Source: Macrotrachela quadricornifera (Eukaryota; Rotifera; Eurotatoria; Philodinida; Philodinidae). Taken from it: 64,000 nucleotides of DNA. Under the pieces are notes generated by a model. That model was not told the DNA's origin and did not search any database. It was given only the letters and a program-made list of their open reading frames with translations. Made by a program: the position numbers and the translations under genes. Where the stretch lies: assembly GCA_022393335.1 (NCBI GenBank), contig JAJEKB010001077.1, forward strand, positions 27,015 to 91,014, read 5' to 3'. How positions within the stretch are numbered: position 1 is the stretch's first letter; each line of letters opens with the position of its first letter. Shown here piece after piece: positions 1 through 14,061 of the stretch.

Positions 1-2047
1 AGCACGACGATACCATGATTGATCTGATGGTAATGATGAAAAACATGTACGATGTCGATTTTTTTTTAAATGATGATATTTTGTTGATGATGATGATGAA
101 AATATTGAATTTGAATAAACTCCATCATCATCATTTCTATCAACATATAAATAATGTTGTTGCTGTTGGTGAGGATGAGGATGATGATGGTGATGAAATA
201 GAGATGACGGTGCACGTCGACAATGTTGTCGTTTAGAACGTAAATGACACATAAAGGCTAATGTCAGTAGGAGACCAGTAGTTAGAATTGTACCGAATAG
301 AAAACCAAATACAATAGAACGATTGGTAAACAGCATGTTAACAAACGCCTGTTTAGATAAAATTATATTCGATATTGTTGTTGTTAGTATTGTTGTTCGT
401 GTTTCTCGACAATATTTATCTGTACCATATGAAGATCGTGTTAAAAGTAAACAAACATAATAGTTTTTATTTGATGGAATATGATAAATTGTATATTGTT
501 TAAGATAAGGTGATATAAAACCACTACGACGAATTATTTGACTATTTAATGAAGATTCTTGTTCAACAATAATTTGAAATTGAATTAATGTTAAATGATT
601 TAATGAATATGTTGAATCAAAATCCCAATAAATTATTAAATTATTATTTTCATAGATTGTATAAAATGATGTTAAACGAAATGATGAAATTTCAAAAGGA
701 TTAGTTGTCTTTTGAATAATATCATTTACTAAAATAAAGAAAACAAAATCTATTAAATAAATTCATTTATTATAAATATTAACTTTAATTATAAAAGAAA
801 ATGATTAGATTAACTAAAAAAAATAAAAAAGGGACATATTATATTTGCTTACACTGTGTTATATTTCTTGTTGTTTGTATTGTTGATGTTATTGTTGTAG
901 AATCCATAATATCTTTTGTATATTTTTGAATTTGTCTAAAATGATTAACTTCACGACAATATAAAGGTAAATTATCAGAACATGTTGAAAGTAATTGTTC
1001 ATATGTTAAATCTTTTAAAAACAAATTATAAAATAATAATGGTGTTAAACATTTTGTTTCATTATCAAATGGTTGATTAATTCCAATAATTTTTGATTTA
1101 TTTACTAAATTATTATCAAGAAAAAAAGCTAAACGACAATCACAATGTAATTTCGTAATATTAAATAAAATAAAATTATTTTTTTTTGATACACTTTTTT
1201 CTAATGTACATATTGGATTAAATGATAAATCATAATTATTATTATTATTATCATTTAATTCTATATAATTTATTAAATTATAACTTAAATTAATATTTAA
1301 TAAATTAATTTGATTAATAATTGGTATATTTTCAAATAAATTATATGATAAATCAAGTGTATGTAAATGTGGCATACGATCAAATAAATCATTTGGTATT
1401 GTTCGAAGTTTATTTGATGTTAAATTAAATATTTTTATTGATGATGATATTGTTAAAAAATCATTATCAAAATGTAAATATTCAATATTATTATTAATTA
1501 ATGATAATTCATGTAAATATGGAAGTTTATATAAATAATATGATAAATGTTTCATATGTGAATTTTTTATAATTAATTTTTCCAGACGATGAAAATTTTC
1601 AAAACAATTTTCATACTGATTTATATAAAAACCTGATAATTCAAGTATACGAAGTTTATTCCATTTACCATGACAAAGAAATTCTAAACTACCATTATTT
1701 AATATATCAATATGAAGTTCTTCAAGATAATTAAGTATATTATTATTAAATGATTGTTTATCAATAAATTCAATAAAATTATTTTGAAGATAAATTTTTT
1801 TAACTTTTAATTGATTAAATGAATCATATGTTATATTATGAATAAAATTAGATGATAAATTTAACTTATCATATATATATGAACGAATAAATTTTGGAAT
1901 AATTTCAATAGAATATGGTTGACATTGAATATAGTTTGTACCATCTATTTCAATACCACAGTAACAACCAGAACGACTATCAACTGTTTTTAATGGACAT
2001 GATTTAATCAAAGATATAAATAGAAAAAAAAGATAATAATGAAACAT
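1..2047 (-). CDS. LRR-FN3 single-pass membrane protein, 3' end off the window
   Basis: Exons are 2047-853 and 728-1 (phase 1, GTAAGC donor, TTTTAG acceptor); frame stays open to base 1, giving 641 visible residues. Residues 1-16 are a signal peptide. A Cys-rich N-cap follows (CPLK...CYCG, 17-31), then leucine-rich repeats to about residue 290, with clear LxxLxLxxN units such as LHTLDLSYNLFENIP. A C-cap with HCDC lies near residue 300. Exon 2 encodes an FN3-like domain (about 409-510), one membrane helix (about 537-559) and a cytosolic tail with His, Gln and Ser runs. Family knowledge: LRR-FN3-TM proteins (LRFN, FLRT and LRIT types) are neuronal adhesion receptors; orthology to any one is not claimed. 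The start is the first ATG after stops. Confidence 0.85.
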
Positions 2048-3664
2048 TATCTAGAAAAAAAAAATCGATGATACATTTGACAAGGATTTCTTTTTTATCA
2101 TTATTCAAAGAAAAATTACAGGTATATTGCACATACAACCTCGTATTCATCAATCAAGATTTCGTTTGAAAGAAATAGGAAAGACATAACAATAAAAATA
2201 AAAGTGAATGAGAATAGATTAACTTTTCTTATAATGCCTCATATTGTGAGACTTCTCATTAGAATGATGTCGCATATTTGACATTTTTATCAAACATCAT
2301 ATCGCAACTCTAACAACAACATACTGTCTCTCCACCCTTTTCTTTTGTTTTTATATAAGCAATATTTGTATACGTATGCATGCATGTGTATTAAGAATGA
2401 CTGGAAACTAATGATGAAGAAACATATAGACTCATATAGGAGTCAATTGAATACTAAAGAGTCTATATATTGTTGATCTTTCAAGAACAACAATTTGATT
2501 TATATGTATAAAATAATATCAAGGGATGAAAGAAAAAATGATGCATTGAATAATCGAGGGGTAAATCATTATTGAAACAAGACGAAAGAAAAAAAAACTC
2601 ACGAGGAGACACCGATTATTACCTAGTATTATTGCTTGCGTGCATGTATGTATATACATATATATATATATATGTATGCGTGCTCGTGTCGATTTGATGA
2701 ATACAAAATGTAGATGAAATAAAACGAACATTCTATTGAGGATTCATATAGTCATTGACTACTACAATTAGAAATGTTAGTAATACCATTGTCCGATGAT
2801 GAACAGATTAAGCACCACTGGCTTTTTTTTCTAGATTACAATCGATGTCGACGATGAAAGGCTACTGCAGACGGCGGGGGTGTGTAATCGATTCTTTTGC
2901 CGCTGGTCATTCATATGGTGCTGGCCACTCGTGTTAAGGTCACGGCCAAACAAGTGTATATAGCGGAACTATTCAACAAAAGAGAGAAAGAAGACATGAT
3001 AAGACAGGATAATTGAGATGATGGTCAACAAAACGGAAACCCTTTAAGCTATTTGACTATATTCATATATCATAGGATCGATTTGTTTTTTCAACAATTC
3101 GACCTAAAAGCAATAGGAATCGTATATACACAAATTATCACTCATCACTTCTATATACATACTTGCATCAAGATTAAAAAAATAAATCGAAGAGACTCAT
3201 ATTTGTACGCTTCAGAAGAGAAAGAAAGAAAGAAGAGGACATTACGTCATGACAAGCAAACTGTCTCCTTTCTATTATTTTTTTTCAAGTATACGAAGCG
3301 AAACTATCACAAATCGCGTTCGTATACATATACATCGTTTAGAATTACTCGAACGAACATTGAAGATAATACAATACACATTTATTTGAGAGTATATGAC
3401 AGGTTCGGTGAGATATACGCATGCACAATATCTATTAGCCATACAAAAAAAAAGATCTAAGATTAAACGATAGACAGAAGAGACAAGAGAGAAAGAGAAC
3501 ACAAAAAAAAAGTGTACATCTTTTTAAATATCGTCTATATTTGCGATGCTGTTCTTATTATTGATTATTAGACATGACACACATTCAAAAAAAAAAATTT
3601 AAAAAAGTGATAAAAAGCAGGTGAGGGACATAACATGACAGTACTTGGTTTGTAAAAAGTGATT

Positions 3665-3694
3665 ATCATCATCATCATCATCATCATCATCATC
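3665..3694. repeat. (ATC)n microsatellite
   Basis: About ten perfect ATC units in a row, non-coding. Confidence 0.9.
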
Positions 3695-4915
3695 TTTTTT
3701 ACATCATTAACTCGTACTGTGTACTCGATGCATACGGGTGTGAGATCAAAAATCGGATATATTATATATTACAGTATGTATGTTCGATCGAGCACAGTGC
3801 ATATCAACTAAACACATCTTATTTTACGTGTGTACATGTATATGTGTGGCGTCGAACGACAAAGAATGAAAGAAAATAGGAATGAGTACGACGAACTAGA
3901 AAGAAACACAACGATACATGGTAGTGATTGAGTGATGAAAAGACCGATAGTCTATGTAAACAGACAAAAGATGAAGGAAAGGGGCGTGTGGAAAAAGAAA
4001 CTAAACTTGTGTGATTCTATTATTCTCAAGTTCTATTTTTATTCTGTTAATATGCCTAACATACTTGTTTTTTTTCGTGCATCTTGTCGGATCTGAATGA
4101 GTTGATGATGATGATGATGATGATCAAAAGAGAAAAAAGAAAGAAATTCAGAGAAATGAAACAAAAAGAGACAGTGATCTTTATAGACGTGTGTAAGGAT
4201 CATGAACGACGACAAAGACAACGTTCTCGTTTTTTTTTCGCTCCTGTTCAGTAAAAATAACAACAACAACAACAGTAAATTAAGGACATAAGTAGGTCTG
4301 AGCCGATAAATTGACGCGAACCCACGTTCAACCATCGTTCACTAGTACAATCAAATAGAAGTGAAAGATAAAATGTCAAATGAATCGGAAGCGTAAGAAG
4401 AGAAAGAGACTACCATTTGAGTAAATGGATATACTATAGGATATTATCCCTCGAGATTCCTGATCACTCTTATATGTTGCTTCTTTCTTCTCTTTCTGCT
4501 CAGCATCAATTCTTTTACAAGGTTATTCTCTCAAAAGATTACATCACTTATCTAGAAGGCGATCCATAAAAGAAGAGGAGACTAACTGTCGGACTGTCGT
4601 CAGTTCTTATATTACTCAAAACTAAGAATGTAGATAGATATGAACATATATAAACATCAATTAGAGAATAATAGATAGAACAGAACGAAGTAGTTCACCT
4701 TGACAGAGCAACAAGAAAAAAAAGAAAGATACTGACACATATAATGACTGGTCTATTGACAAACAAAACAATGAGTGGGATCAATTAGGATTCCATTTAC
4801 GAATATGAAGTAATATACTGATATACTGCATTGCTTTTCTTCAATGTCAATAAATACTTCGTTACAAGTATATGTATATACAAATATTCACAAGTCAATT
4901 TATTTTATTTGGTAA

Positions 4916-4951
4916 GATGATGATGATGATCATCATCATCATCATCATCAT
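4916..4951. repeat. (GAT)5(CAT)7 self-complementary microsatellite
   Basis: Five GAT units run directly into seven CAT units. The two halves are reverse complements, so either strand can fold into a perfect hairpin of at least 15 bp. Confidence 0.9.
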
Positions 4952-5200
4952 CAACATCATATGTATGTCTCAGTTTGTATGCATCGTTTTCCACATGTAT
5001 TTGACACCAATGATCGATCATAACTATGATTCGGTTTTATGCATACATGTATGTTATGTGTGAATGATGCAACCTTCAACACATGAACAATTACATTTTT
5101 GAGTACTTCTAAAATATCTTTTGATATTTAATTGGAAAAACGTCGAAAGAAAAAAGAAAGACGAAAGACTAATGTATGCTTATTTTCTATTACATATATA

Positions 5201-8200
5201 TATATCGATCAAATAAGACATTATGTTGTGTGGACAGTATATATTTATCGTTCAATGAAGGAGAAGTAGTGATTATGGCAAGACAACTCACTGATTTTTA
5301 TATTCATGATATGATTTAAGTGGGTTGTCATCGAGAATTATTAGTATAATTGTTTATGCTTGAATTCTCATTGTATTGTTTTTTTTTTGTTTGTAACTAA
5401 TCAGCCAATACACTTTATATCTCCGTTATAAGTGAAGAAGAATTGAATATCTGTCAAGGTTTTTTTGATTTATTACGCATATATCAAAATAAAATATAAA
5501 TTGATTTATCAAATAATGTTAAATAAAATTAATAATCATTAACAGAATTAACATCAAAACATAAATCAGTATAATTATATATTTGTAATTGAAATATTAT
5601 CATGTAATTAATACTATATGTTTCTATCGGTAATGAATTAAAAACTGATGGTAAACATTAGTTATTCATGCATGAAAACCGAAAGGTAGTGTTTTTTCTT
5701 TATATGAATGTATTATTCAATGTTGAAAAGGCTAAATTTACTCGAACTTTATTCGTACCGAGAAGTCGGTAGTAACTTATATGTAAATAAAAATCAAATT
5801 TTTCAACTCAATCTATTTAAACAAATTTCACATGTGATTTTTGTCTCATCTTCCATTTACAAAGAACAAATTGTAAAATGATAAGATAAAAAAAAATGAA
5901 TTGATCTTGTACCAAAAAAAAAGAATACCATTTTCACAGGGTCCAAATTTAATTACTCAATGTTATGTCCATTTTGGAAATAAAATGTGCAACTATGAAA
6001 TAAGTAGTCTCATATAAATTGTAGAATTTTTCATCTACTTTGCAGTTAGTATATAATCTTAAATATTCTTTACCTACTGAATGCATTTTAAAAAGTTTGG
6101 ATTCACTGATTTTTTTAAATCCAACTTTCTCTGTATTTTTTGTTAAAATCAGATTTTTGAACGGAAATTTAACGTTTCTTTCCTACTTCTTTCAAGCACT
6201 TATATCGTTTGGACTGGATTTTTTTCGTCATTATTTTCGTTGAATCAAGGTTTATTTTAATTTTATTTTTTGAAATATTGTTCTGACAATTGTTGGCAGG
6301 TTCTACCAAAATCTATCCTAAGCAAAAAACATGCTCTTTACTAGTGCTTTTAATGATTTGGTTTCTCTAAGCGGAAAAACTAATATTTTCTTATAGGACA
6401 AAAAAAATATATACTACGATTTTATTATAGTTCTCTGAAAAGAAATTGACTTAGAAGGAGTAAAGTTTGAATGTTTGCGAGAATGAGAGGACTTCAGAAC
6501 ATTTTCCTTTTTTTTATCTGAGAATTTTGAATCTATGACAATTTTTGCTCTTTTTGTCAAAATTCATCTATTTTCAAAGTTTCGAAATACTTGGTCCAGA
6601 CATTCTTCAGAAACATAGAAAGGAATTGGCATTCTTAAAAGTAATAGAAACTTTGACAGATAATTCATTTAGGATGGGAAGTAGTAAAATCAAAATAGAG
6701 CATGCCTCAAGTACAGAAATAAAAGTGAAAAACAGTTTACTGATAGTAGATATCCGTAATTAACTCGTTGGGAATGTATATTAAGTCATGAATAAGATAT
6801 TCTTCGAAAGATGAACATTCTCTTCCAATATGATTGTTATCTCCTTTAATATGATTGAAACGATGATGAGTTCGTTATGACTGATTTTTTTAAAATTATT
6901 TTTCAAAGAGTCAAACAACGTTTTTACAGATATCTGTTTGAAATATTTTGGGAGATATTCTGACGAGTCACATGTCGAATAACTCTTCTGATATTGAAAT
7001 AAATCAATAGATACAATAATCAAAAGGTATTCAACGACAATTCAGATTGTAATAAACGTATTCTTTAAATGAAAGTATCAATATTTTCTAGAATTTCTTG
7101 ACAATATGTTTTTTGGCGGTTCGTTTTATATTTAACTAACATCTAATATATGTTTCCTGAAAATAAAAACATGCTTGATCGATCTATATGATGGTTTTGA
7201 TAATGTTTTCCATTTTGTTAACATACATTGAAGAACAATTGATTTAAGCAAACATACTAAATTGATTTTGAATGTATCTCTAAGATAAAGAAATAATATT
7301 AAATACATAAAATACATTTTTATTGCTCAATATTGTTGATTGAAATTGAATATGAGCAATTTTCAATCAGAAAAATAACTTTAATAAGAAACATATACAT
7401 TAATTACCTTTCTAGCAAGTTATATCTTTATATAATAATCAAAAATAACATAATAGAAATGCGATTTATATCTTTCAACTAAATAAAATAAACAAATTAT
7501 TTAAAATAATAACAAATAATACTGCCTGGAATATATTTCATCAATAATGAATCTAATTCTAAAAAACCAAATCACTATATAAATCTTCTCTGTTAGACCT
7601 ACTCATTTACTTGATTTTTTTCTTCGATCACTCTGTCGAATTCTGATGATAGATCGAATATACAATGAATTGCCTCTTGATCATATTGAGAATAATAAAC
7701 AAAATGAATTCTCCAGTAAAAAGCATCCATTAAGAATATCAGTCCAATCTATATACTGGCTGTATGAAAGAGTTAATAGAGTGATATACACAATATATTA
7801 AATTTATTGTGTATATCGATGCATCAATTTCCATAGGTATTTGTAGATACAGAAAAAAAAGTGATACTTAAAAATAATGAAAACGTTCATTATAGACAAA
7901 AAGGTGGTATTTTATGATTTCTGAAAAAAATCATGATGTTGATTGAAAGTTAATGAAACTTATTATTAAAGGTCTCAGAATAGTGAGAATTCTCATGGCT
8001 GAAAGTATCTATTTACGTAATAAAAATTACTATAAATGGAATTATTTTATATTTAAGTATAAAGAAGTAATATAATCGAAGAGGTAGAGATAATATTCAT
8101 CCTCAACAATTTCGAAGAGATTTTTCATTGTAAATTGATTGTTAAAATCACAAGTAGTTCACTCTTTCATTTTTAATGACTAAAATCTTAACAATTCATT

Positions 8201-11200
8201 TTGTTTTACATACAATAGATATTTTGGAACTTATCATTTTCTTACGAAAAGATTCAGAAGGATCATTTTATGATTATTTTGAAAAGTATATTGTACTCTA
8301 TTTTTTCCCCATAAAGATATTCCTATAAGACCATTTTTAACATAAAAATATTTATCATACAAATCGAGTCCGTACATATGGTTCATCAGTTATATACAAT
8401 CAATTATTGTCAACAACCAATTATGTTAATTCTAATTCATTTTTCATTGTATATTATCCATAGAATAAATCATCTTTTCTCTTTATTTTGACTTAAGAAA
8501 ACAAACTAATATAAACAAAAATAGTAATTGAATGTGATTTTAGTTATAATTATTACATAGACATTGTCTGTTTGTAAACAAATAATGAAATTGATTTGCA
8601 TCTCGATTAATGACATTACATTGACAAATAGTGGTTAGTAGTTTTGTTGGTCGATCTATAATAAATAGAGAAAAATGTAAAAACAAAAAGTAATAATGAA
8701 GATAATCATTTATAACAATATATTACGAACAAGAAGATTTTTTATTACTTATATTCATGGTATACTGAAATTTACAACAAAAGTGATCAAGAACGCGATC
8801 GATTTTGAGCTAGAAATTGCGAAAAAATCAAATAATTTCGTATTACCTATGTCGAAGAATACACAGACTTACGTAGACTTACTCATTAACTACGATTTAA
8901 GAGATTTATTATTTTCTTAGAATTTGATTGATTCGATTGAGTTTTACTATTTGCTGCTTTATCAATTTTACCTAATGATAAATTGCTTCAATAGGCAACA
9001 TCTTTCTTCGAAGAATTGTACTTCTGTTAAAATGTTTACTGTCTATTTGTCAGATGTATTATGTATATAATATGATTTTTACTATTTCTATCACCAAGAC
9101 CAAAAAGTAATTGCTACAAATGATGCTTCATCTGAACCTTTGCACTATTCACAAGGATAGTTATTAATATAGTTCACTTTTCCCCTTCGATTGAATTATC
9201 AATGCAATGCTTCTTGTTTAGATTCTTGCATAATATTAGCGCTAAGAGATAATATTGTTGTCACCGATGTGTTAAATCATTGTTTATTGGTCATTTGTCT
9301 TTTTTTCCTTTCATATATGGATCATTCTGTAATATTCGTACTTACTTTTCTTTTTCTTCACTTATGAGTGATTCAGTTGTAATTGCCAAAAAGTCTTACT
9401 TATCATCGATCTGACGGACATCTCTGTTTTTTATCTGTTTCTAATATCTTTCTCTTTTATCCATGAATGTGGTACTAGTAGTTATTATTACTATATTATC
9501 AATTTCTTTCTCATTTACTCTTATCATCGTTATTGCTATTATATATTCTCTATAATAGACATTTATGAAATATATCTCTTATAATTATCTCTATTTCACA
9601 ACTAGCACAATGACGATAAGCCATTCCATTCACCTGAGGATTCTTTAGTCCTATATGGACCAAGAGTTTTCTCTCATTATAGCCAATTCACCATACAACA
9701 GAATAATCAGTTAATAAGTAAAATGAGGACAAAACAAATCCAGCATGAAATCAATAGTCAAATATATTGAATATTTCTATATCGAACAACTTCTTGATGT
9801 ATCGACAATTTTCTTTTCTTCTTAACCAGTTATTATGAAACTATATAGGTTTTACACTTTTGAGTGCAGTAATGTCTATTGAATGGAATGATGTGAAAAT
9901 CATTTTAACTATCTTTGTAAATTAAAACAGTAATCAGTGATATTTTGTGATTCATTGCATTTTTTTTCATTGGGTGCACTGTTTCTAACAAGGATACTTA
10001 GTCGAACAATGAATATGTTTTTCTATCTGAGCTTGAAATATTTTTGTATTTCTGTCAGAAAAAAAAAGTGTCTTCATTGATGGTTTATCGACGTTCGGCA
10101 GTTCAAGGCTAACTGACGAAGAATGTTTCCCAAATGTGATATCACTTTGGCTTGAAAGGTATACTATTCTGTAGATCTCAGTAAGCTGTGACTATCATTA
10201 AAACGATTCGTGTTCATAGCCTGTTTCTGAGGAGATCGAGCATTCTCAGTTGTACAGCCTAGTACTTTCATGAGTATCTCATCACAAAAAACACAAAGTA
10301 GAGAATTTTTCTTTCTATCAGACTTTGCAAAGCTGTTTCTGCTGATCATTTAGATTCCTTTTAGAATTGACCATGCTATCGTCAATGTATTCATTCTCTT
10401 TAGAAACGGAATACGGACGTGAACCGATTTAATGATAGTCACATAAACTTGTTTACATTAATATTGCATTTATTTGCATGAGAGAAAAAAACGTTGCGGT
10501 GACTATTCTTCAGTTTCCTTGAATAATTGCACTCATTTTACTCCAAAGAAAGGCTTACACATGTTGTAAACAAAGACATAGCGAAAGACTGATCTATCAT
10601 CAGCATTCATGTAGACGACTGATAATTAGAAATATACAAACTTAATTACAGCAAGATATACTGCAAATAGTCTTGACAAATACTTCCCTCTCTAGCAAAC
10701 TTCCTGAATCTAGTATCGCTTAACAACGCACACTAAACATTTATCTGACAGGATATACTTACAGATGTAAGAAAAAAAAAGGAGCATACCATTGGTGTAG
10801 ACAAATTGCATCATTCTTGTTGTTTTCCTTCTGTTCAGATTAATTGATTGAAGAAAAGCTTTTTCTAATTTTTCTTTGATGTGCTGTCTCAAAATACAGT
10901 AACAATTTTGATGTGCCCACCTTCACTGTATGCTATTTTGTTTACGATACTCGTTTTAGATCGAGAAAACAATCAATTGCATGCAAATAAAATTTCAACA
11001 CGTATGCATCACAATTGAGCAGTATATATTACTGTAATATATATACTTTCAAATTAAAGTATGACCACTGCTCCATTGAGATACATGCAAAGAAAAAGAT
11101 TACATAGTTTACACATAACAGATAGTACACCTAGGTGCTTCTTGTTGTTTTGTCATTGTGTATCGATCACATGTATAGAAAACTATTATCAAAAATATAG

Positions 11201-12082
11201 AAAAAAGACAAATTTTAACTATGTAGCATACACAAGATGCGCAATAATATTTTTTCATGAGAATAGCTTTATAATATCAATTACTATAAAACATAAATTT
11301 TCTATTATATTAAAACTTGTCCGAAATTGAATTTATCAATATAATATTTTTTTTCTATATCGTTAGAATAATTAAACAAAAGTACTTTTTTTTGTAATTC
11401 AGTCATACTCAATAATTAATTTGATGTGCCCTTTCTTTAATATGACTGAACTTGCAAAGATTATCATATTGTAGAAGAGTTTTTCTTTTGAAGAAACCAA
11501 CAAGAATCAAATGTTTTTTAATTTAACATTCACTATTATGTTTCAATCAAATTTAATTATTAAAAGTGCATTTTATATAGTAAAGCTTTCGCGCAAAAAA
11601 CAAAAATATTTTTCTCTTATAAATTCTGGATTATTGCAACAGCAAAAAAGTAAACTGTTAAATTTGTTTGTCAAAAGAATGTTCTAGATTATTCTAAATA
11701 TTTTCACATTTTCTCCTATTAAATATAGTAAAAATAAAAAACAAAAAAAAAATTAATGAAGCGCAATTTCTTCATTATCAAAGATTAGCGTGTTATTTCA
11801 TTTTTATCATGGCATAGAAGATATAAAAATAATAATAATAAGAAGAAAAAAAATCTATATTTTTTTCAATTAACTCAGACTGCAACGGTTTACCTTGACG
11901 AGAAAAGAAAAAGTAGAAAGAAGTATCATCAATGCTGCTGTTTCTATCCTTTTCTTTCTTTTTTAAAAAAATTTCTTCTATGAGAACAAAGTAAAGACTG
12001 ACTGGAAACGATTATCTTAAATACGAGAATAGACATTTCAGTCTTTTTTTTATAGAACGTAGTCGTGTCAAAAGCAAGCAAA
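5201..12082. other. Gene-poor AT-rich stretch
   Basis: About 6.9 kb in which I find no exon with the coding bias or splice context of the neighbouring genes. Short frames (for example 6545-6763 and 8696-8920) have AT-random composition and no recognisable motif. I saw no tRNA-like cloverleaf and no transposase fragment, although a weak ncRNA could not be excluded by eye. Confidence 0.5.
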
Positions 12083-12360
12083 ATGCACCGCTACCAATTC
12101 TATATACTTACTATTAGTCTTATTTTTTGTTTAATCGTTGATTTTCGACATCAGACTATTGCCAATCCTATCGATCATTCTACTACAGTAAGTTCTATGA
12201 ATTATAATTTTTTTTTCACTATTTAACTTATAAATATTTTTTTTTATCTTAATAGGCTACATCATTAGAAACAAAGTCTAATGAAGACAAATTAGATCGT
12301 CCTACATTACCTCCTTATATTAATATGAAACTTCTATTAATGCCATTTCCATTTCGTTAA
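12083..12360 (+). CDS. Small secreted peptide precursor, 69 aa
   Basis: Exons are 12083-12187 and 12256-12360, split in phase 0 by a 68-base GTAAGT...AATAG intron. Residues 1 to about 27 form a classic signal peptide with a hydrophobic core (FYILTISLIFCLIV). The remaining roughly 40 residues are polar, then Pro-rich, and end in MPFPFR just before the stop. There is no cysteine, no membrane helix, no dibasic site and no C-terminal amidation Gly. I do not recognise the family. It could be a neuropeptide-like or other secreted signalling peptide; that is inference. The clean two-exon structure supports a real gene. Confidence 0.7.
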
Positions 12361-13743
12361 TCATTTTTACATTTGCCTTAAAGAACACATGAAAAAAGTA
12401 CAAAATATCATTTTGTTTTCACTCTCCATTTGTTCCTTCTGTTAAAATTCTAATCAAATCTTTTTTTCTCATGTCCACCATATATTTCCGTCCATGTAGT
12501 ATATCATAATTTCTCAATTAATTATAATAATTATGATTTAATTAAATTCTCATATTAATTAAAATAATTGTTTAAATCTTTTCTATGAATGTTGATAAAA
12601 TAGCAAAGAACAATTGCTTATGCTTTTAAAATATATCTTAACAAGTTGATTATAAAACTTTTACAAATTAAAAAATGAAAGTTAGTTCTCAGAAAATGGA
12701 ACAACATAATAATAACAATGTCTATATAGAATATTATTCGCATATATGTTGAAGATTTTATCTATGATGCGGAAATATATAATTAAAAGATACTAAAAAA
12801 GAAAATTTAGCTTATAATAAAAAGACATGTTTTTTTTTAAAATTTTATCAAATATTCTAATATTTGTTCTTAAATACTCTAGGAGAAAATAACTTAATGA
12901 AATGTAAAGTTTGCTGGACACGTTGTGAGATGACTTCAATCAGAAAGCATCTAATGAAGAAAGAAAACCACTTTAATATCCGTTAAATATTTCATATGAA
13001 CAACATATTGAATTGAATGAAATAAAGCAGATTAAAACTTGACACAATGTTTTACATGAAAGATAACAGTAATTATTGTTCAAATGGAATACAATCTTCC
13101 TACTAAATCATTTTCTCATTTTTTTTTTGATTAACAAACTTCATTTAAATCTTCATTATATCTATTTTCTGATTGAAAGTATAGATATTCTAATTCTGAT
13201 GAAACCTATAAAATGATAATATAAATTAGTCTAATACAAATATGACGATTTAAAATAGTAGCCAATGTAGAAACTAATGGTCTTCTTGTTCTTAACAACT
13301 TTTGAAATGTGTAAAGCGAAAAAGATGGCAAAAAAAACATACAAAATAATACATGAAAGAAAAACGTTCAGAAAAAGTTTCAAACCTTAAGTATCTATTT
13401 TTGGATTTTATCGATGAACACTTATAGTAATTAATACTAGCAATGGCAAAAACGACAAGAAATATCTGTAAAACTTCAATTAGAGCAATAATTCATTTGA
13501 TCGACTCTCATCTCCAAGAATAGGTAAAAATATACTTCTATCGATTACTAGACATGAATAAAAACATATTTATATACGTAGGCATCGAAGAAAGGAGATT
13601 TCAATTTTGTTTATAAGTATTCTTTTATTCTAATAAGAAACAAAGAAAGACAATCGTTCATTAACAATCTCCTATTGGGCAAACATTTTCATACTTTCAA
13701 TCGTTTCTTTTCATAGCAATCTAACATAAAAAAATATAATTTG
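12361..13743. other. Intergenic, no gene seen
   Basis: AT-rich spacer between two small genes. It probably contains the 3' UTR of the secreted peptide gene and the promoter of the next one. No frame with coding bias was found. Confidence 0.4.
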
Positions 13744-14061
13744 ATGCCGTCGTTTGTACCTTATTATAATGAATACACAAACAATCCATCCCCATTATCA
13801 GCTGAACGTCTTCAAGTAAGATAAAAATCTTATTTTTATCCACATGAAAAAGCATCATTTATAATTTTTTTAATTCAGCAAAAACCATCTCTTCAACATG
13901 AAAAAACATTTTCATTTCCATCCAAATCACGATCTAGAGATTGGTCAAAATATTTATGGATTGCATTTGTTATATTTGCTTGTATTTGTCTTCTTATTGC
14001 AACTATTATACCAATAGTTATCGTAATTCAAACTACAAGTCAAATCAGTTCCATTGGTTAA
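13744..14061 (+). CDS. Small one-helix membrane protein, 84 aa
   Basis: Exons are 13744-13815 and 13879-14061, phase 0, with GTAAG and TTCAG splice sites. The first half is polar and Pro/Ser-rich, ending in a basic stretch (KSRSRDWSKY). Residues of about 56-76 form one hydrophobic helix (WIAFVIFACICLLIATIIPI), followed by a short Thr/Ser/Gln tail. There is no signal peptide, so a single-pass or tail-anchored topology is likely. A poly(A) signal AATAAA sits about 100 bases after the stop. No family is recognised; function unknown. Confidence 0.7.

Larger units (their letters stand above)
2048..5200. other. Upstream region of the LRR gene, no gene seen
   Basis: The stretch is AT-rich with scattered purine runs (AGAAAGAAAG) and several ATC/GAT microsatellites. 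The only reading frames are short, low in the GAA/GGT/CCA codons used by real genes here, and flanked by no convincing splice sites. It probably holds the promoter and 5' leader of the minus-strand LRR gene. A slightly GC-richer patch lies at about 2830-2960. Confidence 0.5.

Noticed and set aside
15..236. Plus-strand frame rich in Met, His and Asp
   Set aside because: It is the antisense shadow of the cytosolic tail of the LRR-FN3 protein.
3053..3460. 135-codon plus-strand frame
   Set aside because: Composition is AT-random, there is no family motif and no splice context; it does not start with ATG and lies in microsatellite-rich upstream DNA.
3665..4951. Repeated short units suggesting an array such as CRISPR
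   Set aside because: They are simple ATC/GAT microsatellites with no spacers, in an animal genome.
6545..6763. 72-codon plus-strand frame
   Set aside because: No recognisable motif, no splice partners and codon use unlike real genes nearby.
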